A stretch of DNA of 27,977 bases from Tessaracoccus flavescens (GCA_020741375.1 DYZF01000046.1:1-27977); one strand, 5' to 3'. Positions 16,302 to 25,347 are shown, numbered from the stretch's first letter. Notes: generated from the letters alone by a model not told the origin. Numbers and translations are program-made.

Positions 16302-16751
16302 ATGGAATTCCTATTGATGCTGGTCGCGATGTTCGCGCTCATGTACTTCCTGATGATCCGCCCACAGCAGAAGCGGATGCGCGAGCACCAGGAGATGCAG
16401 GCGCAGCTGGCCCCCGGAGAGCGGGTTCTGCTCACCTCCGGCATGTTCGGCACCATCGCCCACGCCGGTGAGCGCCAGCTCATCGTCGAACTCGCCCCCG
16501 GCGTTGAAGTCACCGTCCTCAAGGGCAACGTGGCTCGCCGTGTGGTGGCCGACGATGAAGAGTTCGAGTTCACCGACGACGAGAGCATCGCCGAAGAGGA
16601 CATGGACGCCACGATCGCCGACGACGAGGCCAAGGCCCTCGCGGAGATCGAGGAAGCCTACTTCTCGGACAGCCAGCCTGCCGACCAGCAGCCCACCGAC
16701 GTCGATGATCTTCCGTCGGACGAGGCTCCGCGCGCGGGGGACGCCAAGTAA
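16302..16751 (+). CDS. yajC: Preprotein translocase accessory subunit YajC
   Basis: Single-span membrane protein that associates with SecDF. 149 residues. The N-terminal helix (residues 1-19, MEFLLMLVAMFALMYFLMI) is followed directly by the family motif RPQQKRMREH. The compact domain with GERVLLTSGMFGTIA (38-52) is conserved. The C-terminal 60 residues are strongly acidic (many Asp/Glu) and probably disordered, longer than in enterobacterial YajC but common in actinobacteria. The TAA stop directly abuts the secD GTG with no gap. Confidence 0.95.
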   Translation: MEFLLMLVAMFALMYFLMIRPQQKRMREHQEMQAQLAPGERVLLTSGMFGTIAHAGERQLIVELAPGVEVTVLKGNVARRVVADDEEFEFTDDESIAEEDMDATIADDEAKALAEIEEAYFSDSQPADQQPTDVDDLPSDEAPRAGDAK

Positions 16752-18344
16752 GTGGCCACTACCGCAAAGAGGTCACGCCCCGGCGTCGTCCTCACCGTCT
16801 TTCTTCTACTGATCGCGGGCATGTACGTGATCATGGCGGCCACCAACTCGTGGACGCCCAAGCTCGGCCTCGACCTGCAGGGTGGCCAGACGATCACCCT
16901 GACGGCGACGAACAACAACGTGCCGCTGGAATCGCTTGAGCTTGCCCGCGACATCATCCAGCAGCGAGTCGACGGCCTGGGCGTCGGCGAGGCCAGCGTC
17001 GCGGTGCAGGGCGATCGCCACATCGTGGTGTCTGCCCCGAACGTGGAGCGCGACGATCTCGTCGAGCTCGTCGGCGCCACCGCACAGCTCGCCTTCCGCC
17101 CCGTCCTGACCGTGGGCGCCGGAACCGGTCCGGTCACCGAGCCCAGCGAGGGCGACACCCCGCTGCCCGGCCTGCCGCTGGCCCCCACCGATCCCGCCGA
17201 CAACGGCGCCGACAAGGACGTCCTCGGCATTGATCAGGTGATGGCCTACCAGCCCACCGACGCAGATCTGCAGGCCTTCCAGGAGTTCTCCTGTGGTGAC
17301 GCGACGCACGAGGATCCCACTCGCACGCTCGTCGCCTGCGACGAGCAGGGGCTGCAGAAGTACCTGCTGGGCCCCACGGCCATCAAGGGTCAAGACCTCG
17401 CCACCGCATCTTTCGGCATCCCGCAGGGTGAGCTGGCCTACGCGGTCACGCTGAGCTTCAACAGCACCGGCACCTCGCAGATGTCGCAGATGACGGGCGC
17501 ACTGCTCGGTCAGCCGCAGCCGCGCGACATGTTCGCCATCGTGCTCGACGGCGTCGTCGAATCGGCCGCCATCGCGCAGGACCGCATCATCAACGGCGAG
17601 GCCATCATCCGCGGCGGCTTCAACGCGGACACGGCGGCCAGCCTCGCCAACGTGCTGAAGTTCGGCTCCCTGCCACTGAGCTTTGAGCCCTCGCAGGTGG
17701 AGACTGTCTCCGCAACGCTGGGCGGCGAGCAGCTGCGGGTCGGCATCATCGCCGGCCTCATCGGCTTGGCGGTCGTGGCGCTCTACTCGTTCCTGTACTA
17801 CCGGGGCATGGGCATCGTCGTGGTGCTGTCGCTCGCTGTCGCCGCCGCTGCCACCTATGCGCTGATGGTGCTGCTCGGCCAAGTGGTGGGCTTCGCGCTG
17901 AACCTGCCGGGCATCGCCGGCGCCATCGTCGGTATCGCGGTGACGGCAGACTCGTTCATCATCTACTTCGAGCGCATCCGCGACGAGATCCGCGAGGGCA
18001 AGTCGCTGAAGTCGGCTCTGCAGTCGGGTTGGGCCAAGGCCCGCGGCACCATCGTCATCTCCGACGCTGTGTCGCTGCTCTCGGCCGCGGTCCTCTTCAT
18101 CCTCGCCGTCGGCGCGGTGAAGGGCTTCGCCTTCACGCTCGGCCTCACCACCATCCTCGACCTCTGCGTGGTGTTCTTCTTCACCAAGCCGCTGGTCGAG
18201 CTGCTGGGCCGGACGAAGTTCTTCGGTCAGGGCCACAAGTGGTCCGGCCTCGACGCCGAGCACATGGGCGTCAGCCGCGATTCGCTGCTCGGCCGCCGCT
18301 TTACCCGTCGTCAGACCGCCACCGCTGCACCGAAGGAGGCGTGA
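16752..18344 (+). CDS. secD: Protein translocase subunit SecD
   Basis: RND-like membrane protein that with SecF uses the proton-motive force to aid late steps of Sec export. 530 residues. TM1 is about 12-30, followed by the conserved PKLGLDLQGGQ (36-46). A large extracytoplasmic domain carries an acidic, Pro/Gly-rich insert (about 118-155). From about 330 come the clustered C-terminal helices with SFIIYFERIRDEIREG, the SecD/SecF family signature. The start is GTG at 16752, fixed by the abutting yajC stop and a GGGGGAC ribosome-binding site inside yajC. The stop shares one base with the secF ATG. Confidence 0.97.
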   Translation: MATTAKRSRPGVVLTVFLLLIAGMYVIMAATNSWTPKLGLDLQGGQTITLTATNNNVPLESLELARDIIQQRVDGLGVGEASVAVQGDRHIVVSAPNVERDDLVELVGATAQLAFRPVLTVGAGTGPVTEPSEGDTPLPGLPLAPTDPADNGADKDVLGIDQVMAYQPTDADLQAFQEFSCGDATHEDPTRTLVACDEQGLQKYLLGPTAIKGQDLATASFGIPQGELAYAVTLSFNSTGTSQMSQMTGALLGQPQPRDMFAIVLDGVVESAAIAQDRIINGEAIIRGGFNADTAASLANVLKFGSLPLSFEPSQVETVSATLGGEQLRVGIIAGLIGLAVVALYSFLYYRGMGIVVVLSLAVAAAATYALMVLLGQVVGFALNLPGIAGAIVGIAVTADSFIIYFERIRDEIREGKSLKSALQSGWAKARGTIVISDAVSLLSAAVLFILAVGAVKGFAFTLGLTTILDLCVVFFFTKPLVELLGRTKFFGQGHKWSGLDAEHMGVSRDSLLGRRFTRRQTATAAPKEA

Positions 18345-19465
18345 TGAGCACCAAGAAGCTTGGCATCGCCGAGCGGCTGTACACCGGCCAGCTCAGCTAC
18401 GACTTCATGAAGAACCGGAAGCTCTGGTTCACCTTCTCCGGCATCCTGCTGGCCGTCTGCATCCTGTTGATGCTGGTCCGCGGCCTCACCCTGGGTATCG
18501 AGTTCAGCGGCGGTACGGATTTCCAGGCGCCGATGAGCATCAGCGACACCACCGTCGACGATGTCCGCGGCAAGGTGAGCGAGATCCCGGTCGGAGAGTT
18601 GGACGCGCAGGTCTTTGCGCTTGGCGACAGCAACATCCGGGTCCAGACCCGCTCGCTGACTCCCGAGGAGACCACGACGGTTCGTGGCCAGATCGCCGAG
18701 ATCGCAGGGGTGGCGCCGGCTGATGTGACCTACAACGCCATCGGTGCGTCGTGGGGCGATCAGATCTCGCGTCAGGGCCTGATGGCGCTCGTCGTGTTCG
18801 TCGTGCTGGTTATGCTTCTGATCGCGGTCTACTTCCGCGACTGGAAGATGTCAATCGCCGCGATCGTTGCCGTGTTCCACGACCTGATAGTCACCGTCGG
18901 CGTCTACGCGGCGGTGGGCTTCACCGTCACGCCGTCGACCGTCATCGGTGTGCTGACCATCTTGGGTTACTCGCTCTATGACACAGTGGTGGTCTTCGAC
19001 AAGATCCGCGAGAACGTCAAGGGTCTTGAGCACACCAACAAGACGTACTCCTACCAGGCCAACCTCGCGGTCAACCAGGTGCTGGTGCGCTCCCTGAACA
19101 CCACCGTCATCGGTGTCCTGCCGGTGTTGGCGCTGTTTGTCGCGGGCTCGTGGCTACAGAGCGGCCCGCTTGCCGACCTCGGCCTGGCGCTGCTGGTTGG
19201 CATGATCGCCGGCGCCTACTCGTCTCTGTTCATCGCCGCCCCGCTGCTGGCGTGGTTGCGTGAGCGGGAGCCGGGCATGATCGAGCACCGTGAGACGATC
19301 GCCCGCCGCATCGCCCGCGCCGAACACAAGGCCGCGCGTAAGACGGATGCCGGTTCCATCACGGCCGATCACAGCGTGGGTTATGTTGACGAGGTAATCG
19401 AGCCTGCGCAGCGCAACGTGCGCCGCACGGCCAGCACGAGGGCACAGCGAAAGGGCCAGCGATGA
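18344..19465 (+). CDS. secF: Protein translocase subunit SecF
   Basis: Partner of SecD. 373 residues from the ATG at 18344, which overlaps the secD TGA by one base and follows AAGGAGG. TM1 is about 27-46, followed by LTLGIEFSGGTDF (48-60). The second signature, DTVVVFDKIRENV, lies near residue 212 in the helical bundle. A basic tail of about 65 residues (many Arg/Lys/Ala) extends into the cytoplasm. The open frame upstream inside secD has no SecF similarity and was trimmed. The 3' end overlaps apt by 4 nt (ATGA). Confidence 0.97.
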   Translation: MSTKKLGIAERLYTGQLSYDFMKNRKLWFTFSGILLAVCILLMLVRGLTLGIEFSGGTDFQAPMSISDTTVDDVRGKVSEIPVGELDAQVFALGDSNIRVQTRSLTPEETTTVRGQIAEIAGVAPADVTYNAIGASWGDQISRQGLMALVVFVVLVMLLIAVYFRDWKMSIAAIVAVFHDLIVTVGVYAAVGFTVTPSTVIGVLTILGYSLYDTVVVFDKIRENVKGLEHTNKTYSYQANLAVNQVLVRSLNTTVIGVLPVLALFVAGSWLQSGPLADLGLALLVGMIAGAYSSLFIAAPLLAWLREREPGMIEHRETIARRIARAEHKAARKTDAGSITADHSVGYVDEVIEPAQRNVRRTASTRAQRKGQR

Positions 19466-20007
19466 TGTCGGAAGCTCTGAAGCGGCGCGAACTCGTCGGC
19501 AGCCTGATCGCGGATGTTCCGGACTTCCCGAAGCCGGGCGTGGTGTTCAAGGACATCACCCCGCTGTTGGCCTCGCCAACCGGTTTCCAGGCCGCCATCA
19601 CGGAACTCGTGACCAGCGCACCCAAGCAGATCGACGTCGTGGTGGGCATGGAAGCACGCGGGTTCATCTTCGCGGCCCCGGTTGCCCTGGCCCTCGGTGC
19701 AGGCTTCGTGCCTGTCCGCAAGCCCGGCAAGCTGCCCGGCGAGACGATCGAGGAGTCCTTCGAGCTCGAGTACGGCTTCGAGACGCTGACGATGCACCGC
19801 GACGCCATCAAGCCCGGTGCCCGGGTTCTGGTGGTCGACGACGTGCTCGCCACCGGCGGCACCGTCAGCGCCACCGCTGAGCTGCTGAAGCAGATGGGCG
19901 CCGAACTGGTGCACGTCAGCGTGGTGATGGAGTTGTCCTTCCTCGGGGGTCGCCAGCGACTCGCCGAGAAGGGCATCGACAACTGCACCGCACTGGTGAC
20001 AGTCTGA
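19462..20007 (+). CDS. apt: Adenine phosphoribosyltransferase
   Basis: Salvages adenine to AMP with PRPP. 181 residues. The PRPP-binding motif RVLVVDDVLATGG lies at 121-133. VGMEARGFIFAAPVA (61-75) and the flexible RKPGKLPGETIEESFELEYG loop are typical. ATG at 19462 gives an ATGA overlap with secF; a second in-frame ATG at 19465 would make a protein one residue shorter. The secDF-apt-rel order is conserved in actinobacteria and links purine salvage with (p)ppGpp metabolism by position. Confidence 0.96.
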   Translation: MMSEALKRRELVGSLIADVPDFPKPGVVFKDITPLLASPTGFQAAITELVTSAPKQIDVVVGMEARGFIFAAPVALALGAGFVPVRKPGKLPGETIEESFELEYGFETLTMHRDAIKPGARVLVVDDVLATGGTVSATAELLKQMGAELVHVSVVMELSFLGGRQRLAEKGIDNCTALVTV

Positions 20008-20011
20008 CGCC

Positions 20012-21088
20012 ATGGCGAAGTGGCAGGCCGGAGGCCGTGAAGGCATCCTGTCGATGGTCAGCCTCCCTCGAATCGCATCCTCGCCGTTCAAGGAGCTGGG
20101 CCGACGCGCGCTCTTGGCGCTGCTCTTCCTCGCACTGAGCACGCTGCTGGTCTGGCTTGATCGCGATTCGTACGTCGACAGCACGGCCGGCGACGGAGTT
20201 AGCCTGATCGACGCGCTGTACTACTCGACCGTCACGATCACCACAACCGGCTACGGCGACATCACGCCGATCGCCCCGCACGCCCGCCTGCTGAACGCGC
20301 TGGTGGTCACCCCATTGCGCATCGCCTTCCTGGTGGTGTTGGTCGGTACCACCATCGAGGTGCTCGCCAATCAGGGCAGCCGCGCCATCAAGGATTCGAT
20401 CTGGAGAAGAAGGATGCGCAACCACATCGTCGTGATCGGCTATGGCACCAAGGGCCGTAGCGCGGTCAACACCCTTCGCCGACAGGGAGAACCCGCAGAC
20501 AAGATCGTCGTCATCGACGGCAGCGCCGCAGCCATCAACGACGCCAACTACGACGGGCTCGCGGCCTTCCAAGGCGACGCCACGCGCCGGGATCTCCTGC
20601 GACGCGCCGAGGTGAGCAAAGCCAGACAAGTGATCATTTCGCTCGACCGCGACGACGCAGCCATCCTGGCCACGCTCACGGTGCGGCAACTCAACCCGAC
20701 CGCGGGTGTGATCGTCAGCGTTCGGGAGCAGGTCAACGTTCCGCTGGTGCGGCAGTCCGGCGCGTCGTCGGTGGTCACGAGCTCGGAGACGGTCGGCCGC
20801 CTCTTGGGCCTGTCTGCCATCGGCCCGGAACTGGGCACGATCATGCAGGACATGCTGACGGGCGCTGAGGGCTTGGAGGTCCACCAGCGTCTTGCCGAGC
20901 CCCACGAGGCCGGACAACCGCCGTCGGGCATCACAGGGGAGCGGGTCATCGGCATCATCCGCAATGGCACGCTGCGCCGGTTCTACGACCAGACCGCCAT
21001 GCGGATCGAGCTCGGCGACGAGCTCATCGTGGTGCGTCGAGCACATCCTCCCGTGTCGAAGGACGTCCTGAGAACATTCGACGACTAG
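20012..21088 (+). CDS. Two-TM potassium channel with RCK (TrkA-N) domain
   Basis: 358 residues. TM1 is about 31-49. A pore loop carries the K+ selectivity filter TTTGYGD at 77-83, and TM2 is about 91-117. From about 137 a Rossmann-fold RCK domain begins with IVVIGYGTKGRSAV (GxGxxG at 143-148), with an acidic strand end (VIDGS) and a C-terminal RCK_C-like part to about 350. This is the MthK/KCNA-type Kch layout: a K+ channel gated by ligand binding to its RCK ring, probably a tetramer. A start at 20054 (Met15) with GAAGG upstream is an alternative to the ATG at 20012. It is inserted between apt and rel, which are usually adjacent or separated by other small genes in relatives. The ligand cannot be predicted. 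Confidence 0.92.
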   Translation: MAKWQAGGREGILSMVSLPRIASSPFKELGRRALLALLFLALSTLLVWLDRDSYVDSTAGDGVSLIDALYYSTVTITTTGYGDITPIAPHARLLNALVVTPLRIAFLVVLVGTTIEVLANQGSRAIKDSIWRRRMRNHIVVIGYGTKGRSAVNTLRRQGEPADKIVVIDGSAAAINDANYDGLAAFQGDATRRDLLRRAEVSKARQVIISLDRDDAAILATLTVRQLNPTAGVIVSVREQVNVPLVRQSGASSVVTSSETVGRLLGLSAIGPELGTIMQDMLTGAEGLEVHQRLAEPHEAGQPPSGITGERVIGIIRNGTLRRFYDQTAMRIELGDELIVVRRAHPPVSKDVLRTFDD

Positions 21089-21102
21089 TGGTCGGCACCG
21101 AC

Positions 21103-21108
21103 TAGCAT
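21103..21108 (+). promoter_or_regulatory. Possible -10 box and strong ribosome-binding site upstream of rel
   Basis: TAGCAT at 21103-21108 is a reasonable -10. No convincing -35 is seen. AGGAGG at 21125-21130 is the strongest Shine-Dalgarno in the window, 7 nt before the ATG at 21138, and settles the rel start. The 49-nt gap after the channel gene contains no terminator-like hairpin. Confidence 0.45.
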
Positions 21109-21137
21109 GGGGGCCTTAGGAGACAGGAGGCTGGCCC

Positions 21138-23411
21138 ATGGCGGATGACGGCTTCGGTGGAGCGTCGAGACTGGCGACGGGGCCTGAGCAGCCTCGCCTG
21201 CGGATGCGGCACCGTCTCGCCCGGCTGGGCGCCGTCAAACCGAAATCGGCCGTCCTCGATCCGTTGTTCAGGATCGTCAAATCCAACCACCCCAAGGCTG
21301 ATCTAGAACTGCTGGAACGCGCGTACCGCGTCGCCGAGCGTTATCACGAGGGCCAAACCCGGAAATCGGGCGATCCGTACATCACGCACCCGCTGTCGGT
21401 GGCCACCATTCTCGCCGAGTTGGGCATGACCGAGCCCGTCCTGGTCGCGGCCCTCCTGCACGACACCGTCGAAGACACCGAATACTCGCTGGAGCAGCTA
21501 CGTCTGGACTTCTCCGACGAAGTGGCGCACATGGTCGACGGCGTCACGAAGCTGGACAAGCTCACCTACGGCGAAACGGCCAAGGCCGAGACCATCCGCA
21601 AGATGATCATGGCCACCAGCGAGGAAGTCCGCGTCCTCGTGATCAAGCTGGCCGACCGGCTCCACAACATGCGCACCATCGGCTTCCTGCGGCCCGACAA
21701 GCAGGTCCGCATCGCCACCGAGACCCTCAACATCTTCGCCCCGCTGGCCCACCGCTTGGGTATGAACACCATCAAGTGGGAGCTCGAGGACCTGTCGTTC
21801 GCCTGCATCGAGCCCAAGGTCTACGCCGAGATCGTCGACATGGTGGCCCAACAGGCGCCGGGCCGCGAGCGCTACCTGCGCGAACTGATCGCCAAATTCC
21901 AGGGGCTGTTGGCCGAATCGAAGATCAAGGCCACCGTGTACGGGCGGCCCAAGCACTACTACTCGATCTACCAGAAGATGATGGTCCGCGGCCGCGACTT
22001 CAAGGAGATCTACGACCTGATCGGCCTGCGCGTCCTCGTCGACACCCCGGCCGAGTGTTACGCGGTGCTGGGCGTCGCGCACGCGGCATGGAAGCCCATC
22101 CCCGGACGCTTCAAGGACTACATCGCCGGCCCGAAGTTCAACATGTACCAGTCGCTGCACACGACGGTGTTGGGCGCCAACAACGAACCGGTCGAGTTCC
22201 AAATCCGCACACACGAGATGCACCGTCGGGCCGAGTACGGTGTCGCGGCCCACTGGAAGTACAAGGAAGACCTCCGCGACGGCATCACCGCGGAAGAGGC
22301 GGGCCTGAAGGCCATGCACCAGCTCGGCGTCATGAGCAAGGAAACCGAGGACCCGAGCGAGTTCCTCGATTCCGTCATGTTCGAGATCAACGCCGACGAG
22401 ATCTACGTCTTCACCCCCAAGGGCGAGGTTATGGCCCTACCAGTCGGGGCCACGCCGGTGGACTTCGCGTTCTCCGTGCACACAGAGGTGGGCTACCGAT
22501 GCATCGGCGCCCGCGTCAACGGCCGCTTGGTGGCGCTCAGCACGCCGCTGGCCCAGGGCGACAAGGTAGAGGTGCTCACCTCCAAGGCGGAAGGCGCCGG
22601 GCCCAGTCGCGACTGGCTTGGATTCGTCGTCTCCAGCCGGGCCAAGCAGAAGATCCGCCAGTACTTCTCCCGTGAACGTCGCGACGAGGCGATCGAGCAG
22701 GGCAAGGAGGCGCTGGCGCGAGATCTGCGCCGCGCAGGCGTCCCGATGCAACGTCTCCTCACGCTTGAGAATCTCACCGCCGTCGCCAACGATCTAGGCC
22801 TCTCAGACGTCCCCAGCCTGTACAACGCCATCGGTGAGGGACACATCGGGGCTCAAGGCGTCGTCGAGAAGCTCATCGTGCTGCACGGCGGCGAAGAAGA
22901 AGCCGTCGACACCATCACCGAGGACGTTGTGGTCCGCCAGCGCCGGCAGCCCGTCCGCGACGGTGCCCACGTACTGGTCGACGGTGATGACTCCGTCGTC
23001 GCGAAGTTCGCCAAGTGCTGCTACCCGCTGCCCGGCGACGACATCATGGGCTTCATCACCAAGGGCGACGGCGTCTCGGTGCACCGCAAGGATTGCAGCA
23101 ACGTGCCTGCACTGATGAAGGAACCCGAGCGGGTGGTGGGCGTCGAATGGTCCGGCTATGAGGCCGGCTCCACGTTCCTCGTCACCATCCAGATCGACGG
23201 CATCGACAGGGCCCGCCTGCTCTCAGACGTCTCGGCCGCCCTGTCCGAGCAGCACATCGACATCCTGGCCGTGAACATCACGACGAACAAGAAGCGTCAG
23301 TTCAGCGGCAAGATCACCTTTGAAGCAGCGGACCCGACGCACCTGCAGCATGTGATCTCGCAGGTGCGCCGGGTCCCCGGCGTGTACGACGCGTTCCGCG
23401 TCAGCGGGTGA
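21138..23411 (+). CDS. relA: Bifunctional (p)ppGpp synthetase/hydrolase Rel
   Basis: Long RSH protein that makes and degrades the stringent-response alarmone. 757 residues. The hydrolase HD motif is intact (H70, H84, H108-D109, E112-D113 in LLHDTVEDTE). The synthetase domain carries RFKD at 324-327, the charge pattern of bifunctional Rel/SpoT rather than the EFDD type of monofunctional RelA, and YQSLHTTV at 337-344. The TGS domain is about 419-482, the Cys-Cys motif AKCCYPLPGD is at 626-634, and the ACT domain is 678-757. The N-terminal 40 residues are basic and non-conserved. Preceded by an AGGAGG site. The 3' end overlaps the convergent DUF349 gene by 11 nt. Confidence 0.97.
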   Translation: MADDGFGGASRLATGPEQPRLRMRHRLARLGAVKPKSAVLDPLFRIVKSNHPKADLELLERAYRVAERYHEGQTRKSGDPYITHPLSVATILAELGMTEPVLVAALLHDTVEDTEYSLEQLRLDFSDEVAHMVDGVTKLDKLTYGETAKAETIRKMIMATSEEVRVLVIKLADRLHNMRTIGFLRPDKQVRIATETLNIFAPLAHRLGMNTIKWELEDLSFACIEPKVYAEIVDMVAQQAPGRERYLRELIAKFQGLLAESKIKATVYGRPKHYYSIYQKMMVRGRDFKEIYDLIGLRVLVDTPAECYAVLGVAHAAWKPIPGRFKDYIAGPKFNMYQSLHTTVLGANNEPVEFQIRTHEMHRRAEYGVAAHWKYKEDLRDGITAEEAGLKAMHQLGVMSKETEDPSEFLDSVMFEINADEIYVFTPKGEVMALPVGATPVDFAFSVHTEVGYRCIGARVNGRLVALSTPLAQGDKVEVLTSKAEGAGPSRDWLGFVVSSRAKQKIRQYFSRERRDEAIEQGKEALARDLRRAGVPMQRLLTLENLTAVANDLGLSDVPSLYNAIGEGHIGAQGVVEKLIVLHGGEEEAVDTITEDVVVRQRRQPVRDGAHVLVDGDDSVVAKFAKCCYPLPGDDIMGFITKGDGVSVHRKDCSNVPALMKEPERVVGVEWSGYEAGSTFLVTIQIDGIDRARLLSDVSAALSEQHIDILAVNITTNKKRQFSGKITFEAADPTHLQHVISQVRRVPGVYDAFRVSG

Positions 23412-24645
23412 AGTCGGCCAGCGTCTCGCGGGCCTGATTCAGCCAGCTGGTGTAGGTCTCAATGGACTTGGTGGCGTCCTTGACCTTCTTCGAATCGCCC
23501 TTCGCCTCGGCCTTCGACAAATCGTCGTTGAGCTTGGCGATCTGAGCCTCGAACATCGCAACTGTGTCTTCAGCCCGACGGCGAGCCTCCGGATCCGTGC
23601 GCTTCCATTCCTCGGCCTCGAGGGCCGCCACCTTGTCGCTGACCGCGCGCACACGGGCGTCGAGATCGCGCATGGCGTTGCGAGGGACGTGGCCGAGCTC
23701 GTTGAACTTCGAGAGGAAGTCGCGGTGGATGCCCTTGGCGGCCTCGACATCGGTGACGCCCTGAAGGTCCTTCTCCACCTGTGCGACGAGCGCCTGCTTG
23801 GCGGTGAGGTTCTCGGCCTGTTCGCCGTCGACCACGCTCTGCGCCGCCGTCCGAGCCTCGAAGAACTGATCCTGGATGGCCCGGAACTTGGCCCAGAGTG
23901 CGTCATCATCCTGACGGCGAGCCGAACCGGCCGCCTTCCAACGAGCCATGAGGTCGCGGAAGGCACCTGAGGTGGCGCCCCAATCCGTCGATTCGGCCAG
24001 CGGCTCGGCCTCGGCGATGATGGCTTCCTTCAACGCCTTGGCGCCGTCGCGCTTCTCATTGAGCTCGGCGAAGTGTGACTTGCGGCGGCGGGTGTACTGC
24101 GTGCGCGCCGACGAGAAGCGGTGCCACAGCTCGTTGTCGGTGGCGCGATCGACGCGGGGGAGCGCCTTCCATTCGTCGAGGAGCGTGCGGAAGCGATCGA
24201 CGCCACCGCGCCAGTCGTTGCCCTCAGCCAACTGCTCTGCCTCGGTGACCATGGCTTCCTTCGCGGACACGGTCGCGGCGTTCTGCTCGGCGCGCTGCGC
24301 CTTGCGTGCCTCGAACTGTGCCGGGAGAAGCTCGGTGAGCTTGTCGAGTCGGGCGGTCAGGGACGCCAAGTCGCCGACGGCGTTGGCCTCCTCGACGTTG
24401 GTCCGGGCCGTCGCGATGGCCGCCTTCGATTCTTCGGGCGACATGGCCTGAGCCTCAACGCGCTTCTCGAGCAGGCTCACCTCGGCGGCGAGGTTCTCGA
24501 AGCGGCGGACGTAGAACGCCATGGCTTCTTCGGGGGTGGAGTCGGGGATCTGCCCGACACTTCGTTCGGTGTCACCCGTGATGACGTATACCGTGCCGTC
24601 TTCGTCGACGCGGCCAAAGTCTGCGGGCGCTTGCGGTTCGCTCAT
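23401..24645 (-). CDS. DUF349-domain coiled-coil protein
   Basis: 414-residue, highly charged, mostly helical protein with no signal peptide or membrane helix. DUF349-type repeats are visible at about 144-195 (NDWRGGVDRFRTLLDEWK...), 221-268 (TDWGATSGAFRDLMARWKAAG...DDALWAKFRAIQDQFFEAR) and a more diverged one at about 300-355. N-terminal residues 45-120 and C-terminal 340-414 look like coiled coils. The family has no firmly established biochemical role. Its position beside rel is common in actinobacteria. The ATG at 24645 is 6 nt after a TAGATT box on the minus strand, suggesting a leaderless message. The stop overlaps rel tail-to-tail. Confidence 0.9.
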   Translation of the reverse strand: MSEPQAPADFGRVDEDGTVYVITGDTERSVGQIPDSTPEEAMAFYVRRFENLAAEVSLLEKRVEAQAMSPEESKAAIATARTNVEEANAVGDLASLTARLDKLTELLPAQFEARKAQRAEQNAATVSAKEAMVTEAEQLAEGNDWRGGVDRFRTLLDEWKALPRVDRATDNELWHRFSSARTQYTRRRKSHFAELNEKRDGAKALKEAIIAEAEPLAESTDWGATSGAFRDLMARWKAAGSARRQDDDALWAKFRAIQDQFFEARTAAQSVVDGEQAENLTAKQALVAQVEKDLQGVTDVEAAKGIHRDFLSKFNELGHVPRNAMRDLDARVRAVSDKVAALEAEEWKRTDPEARRRAEDTVAMFEAQIAKLNDDLSKAEAKGDSKKVKDATKSIETYTSWLNQARETLADFTR

Positions 24646-24675
24646 GAACCCAATCTAGCCGGATAGGGTGGACTC
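24646..24675. promoter_or_regulatory. 30-bp divergent leaderless promoter region
   Basis: The whole space between two divergent start codons is 30 bp. On the minus strand TAGATT (24657-24652) stands 6 nt before the DUF349 ATG. On the plus strand TAGGGT (24664-24669) stands 6 nt before the metallo-hydrolase GTG. Both fit leaderless starts. The -35 region of each must lie inside the coding part of the other gene, where I see no good match to TTGACA. The two promoters probably compete for RNA polymerase. Confidence 0.55.
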
Positions 24676-25347
24676 GTGCTTGTTCAGCCCATTGAAGTGT
24701 CCGCATGGAGAGCAAACTGTTATCTGGTGTGGCCCGAAGAAGGCGCCACGGAGTGCTTCGTCGTCGACCCAGGGATCACCGCCCAAGCGGCGGTGAACGA
24801 GGTGCTCAGCAGTCGCGGACTGCGTCCGGTGGCCATCTTGGCCACCCACGGCCATCTCGATCACGTCGGTGACGCGCATCTACTTGCCGCGGCTCACGAG
24901 ATTCCCGTGTATCTGACCGAGGCCGATCAACATCTCCTGACTCGCCCCGGCGACGGTTTGGGCCCCCACGGCAACGCCATGATGCGGCAGCTGACCGGCG
25001 GCGAAACCCTCCCCGCCATCAACGACGTGCGCGACTATCCGGAGTCCTTCGAGCTGTTGGGGATGACGATCACGCCGTTCGCAGCCCCCGGCCACACGAA
25101 AGGATCGGTCCTGCTGGAGGTGACGGGGGAGACGGGCACCATCGTGTTCACCGGCGACGTACTCTTCGCGGGCACGATCGGACGCACGGATCTGCCCGGC
25201 GGTAGCATGGACGAGATGCGCGATTCGCTGCGGCGCATCGTGGAGCGCTACTCCCCGCAGACCCCGCTGCTTCCGGGGCACGGCCAGCCCACCGGGATGG
25301 AGATGGAGTTGGCCTCCAACCCATATCTGCAGCCCGACCAGTTGTGA
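24676..25347 (+). CDS. Metallo-beta-lactamase-fold hydrolase (glyoxalase II-like)
   Basis: 223 residues. The dinuclear-zinc site of the MBL fold is visible: H58, H60, D62, H63 in THGHLDH, H140 in APGHTKGS, D161 in FTGDVLF and H202 in LPGHG. FAGTIGRTDLPGG (164-176) is typical of glyoxalase-II-like thioesterases. Likely a cytoplasmic hydroxyacyl-thiol hydrolase. In an actinobacterium the thiol could be mycothiol rather than glutathione, but that is inference. The GTG start follows TAGGGT by 6 nt. hisS starts 7 nt downstream, so the two are probably cotranscribed. The same pair occurs near rel in mycobacteria. Confidence 0.9.
   Translation: MLVQPIEVSAWRANCYLVWPEEGATECFVVDPGITAQAAVNEVLSSRGLRPVAILATHGHLDHVGDAHLLAAAHEIPVYLTEADQHLLTRPGDGLGPHGNAMMRQLTGGETLPAINDVRDYPESFELLGMTITPFAAPGHTKGSVLLEVTGETGTIVFTGDVLFAGTIGRTDLPGGSMDEMRDSLRRIVERYSPQTPLLPGHGQPTGMEMELASNPYLQPDQL

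Noticed and set aside
16806..18263. 485-codon minus-strand open frame opposite secD
   Set aside because: Low-complexity, repeated E/D/H/Q-rich translation typical of antisense frames in high-GC genes; secD is unmistakable on the plus strand.
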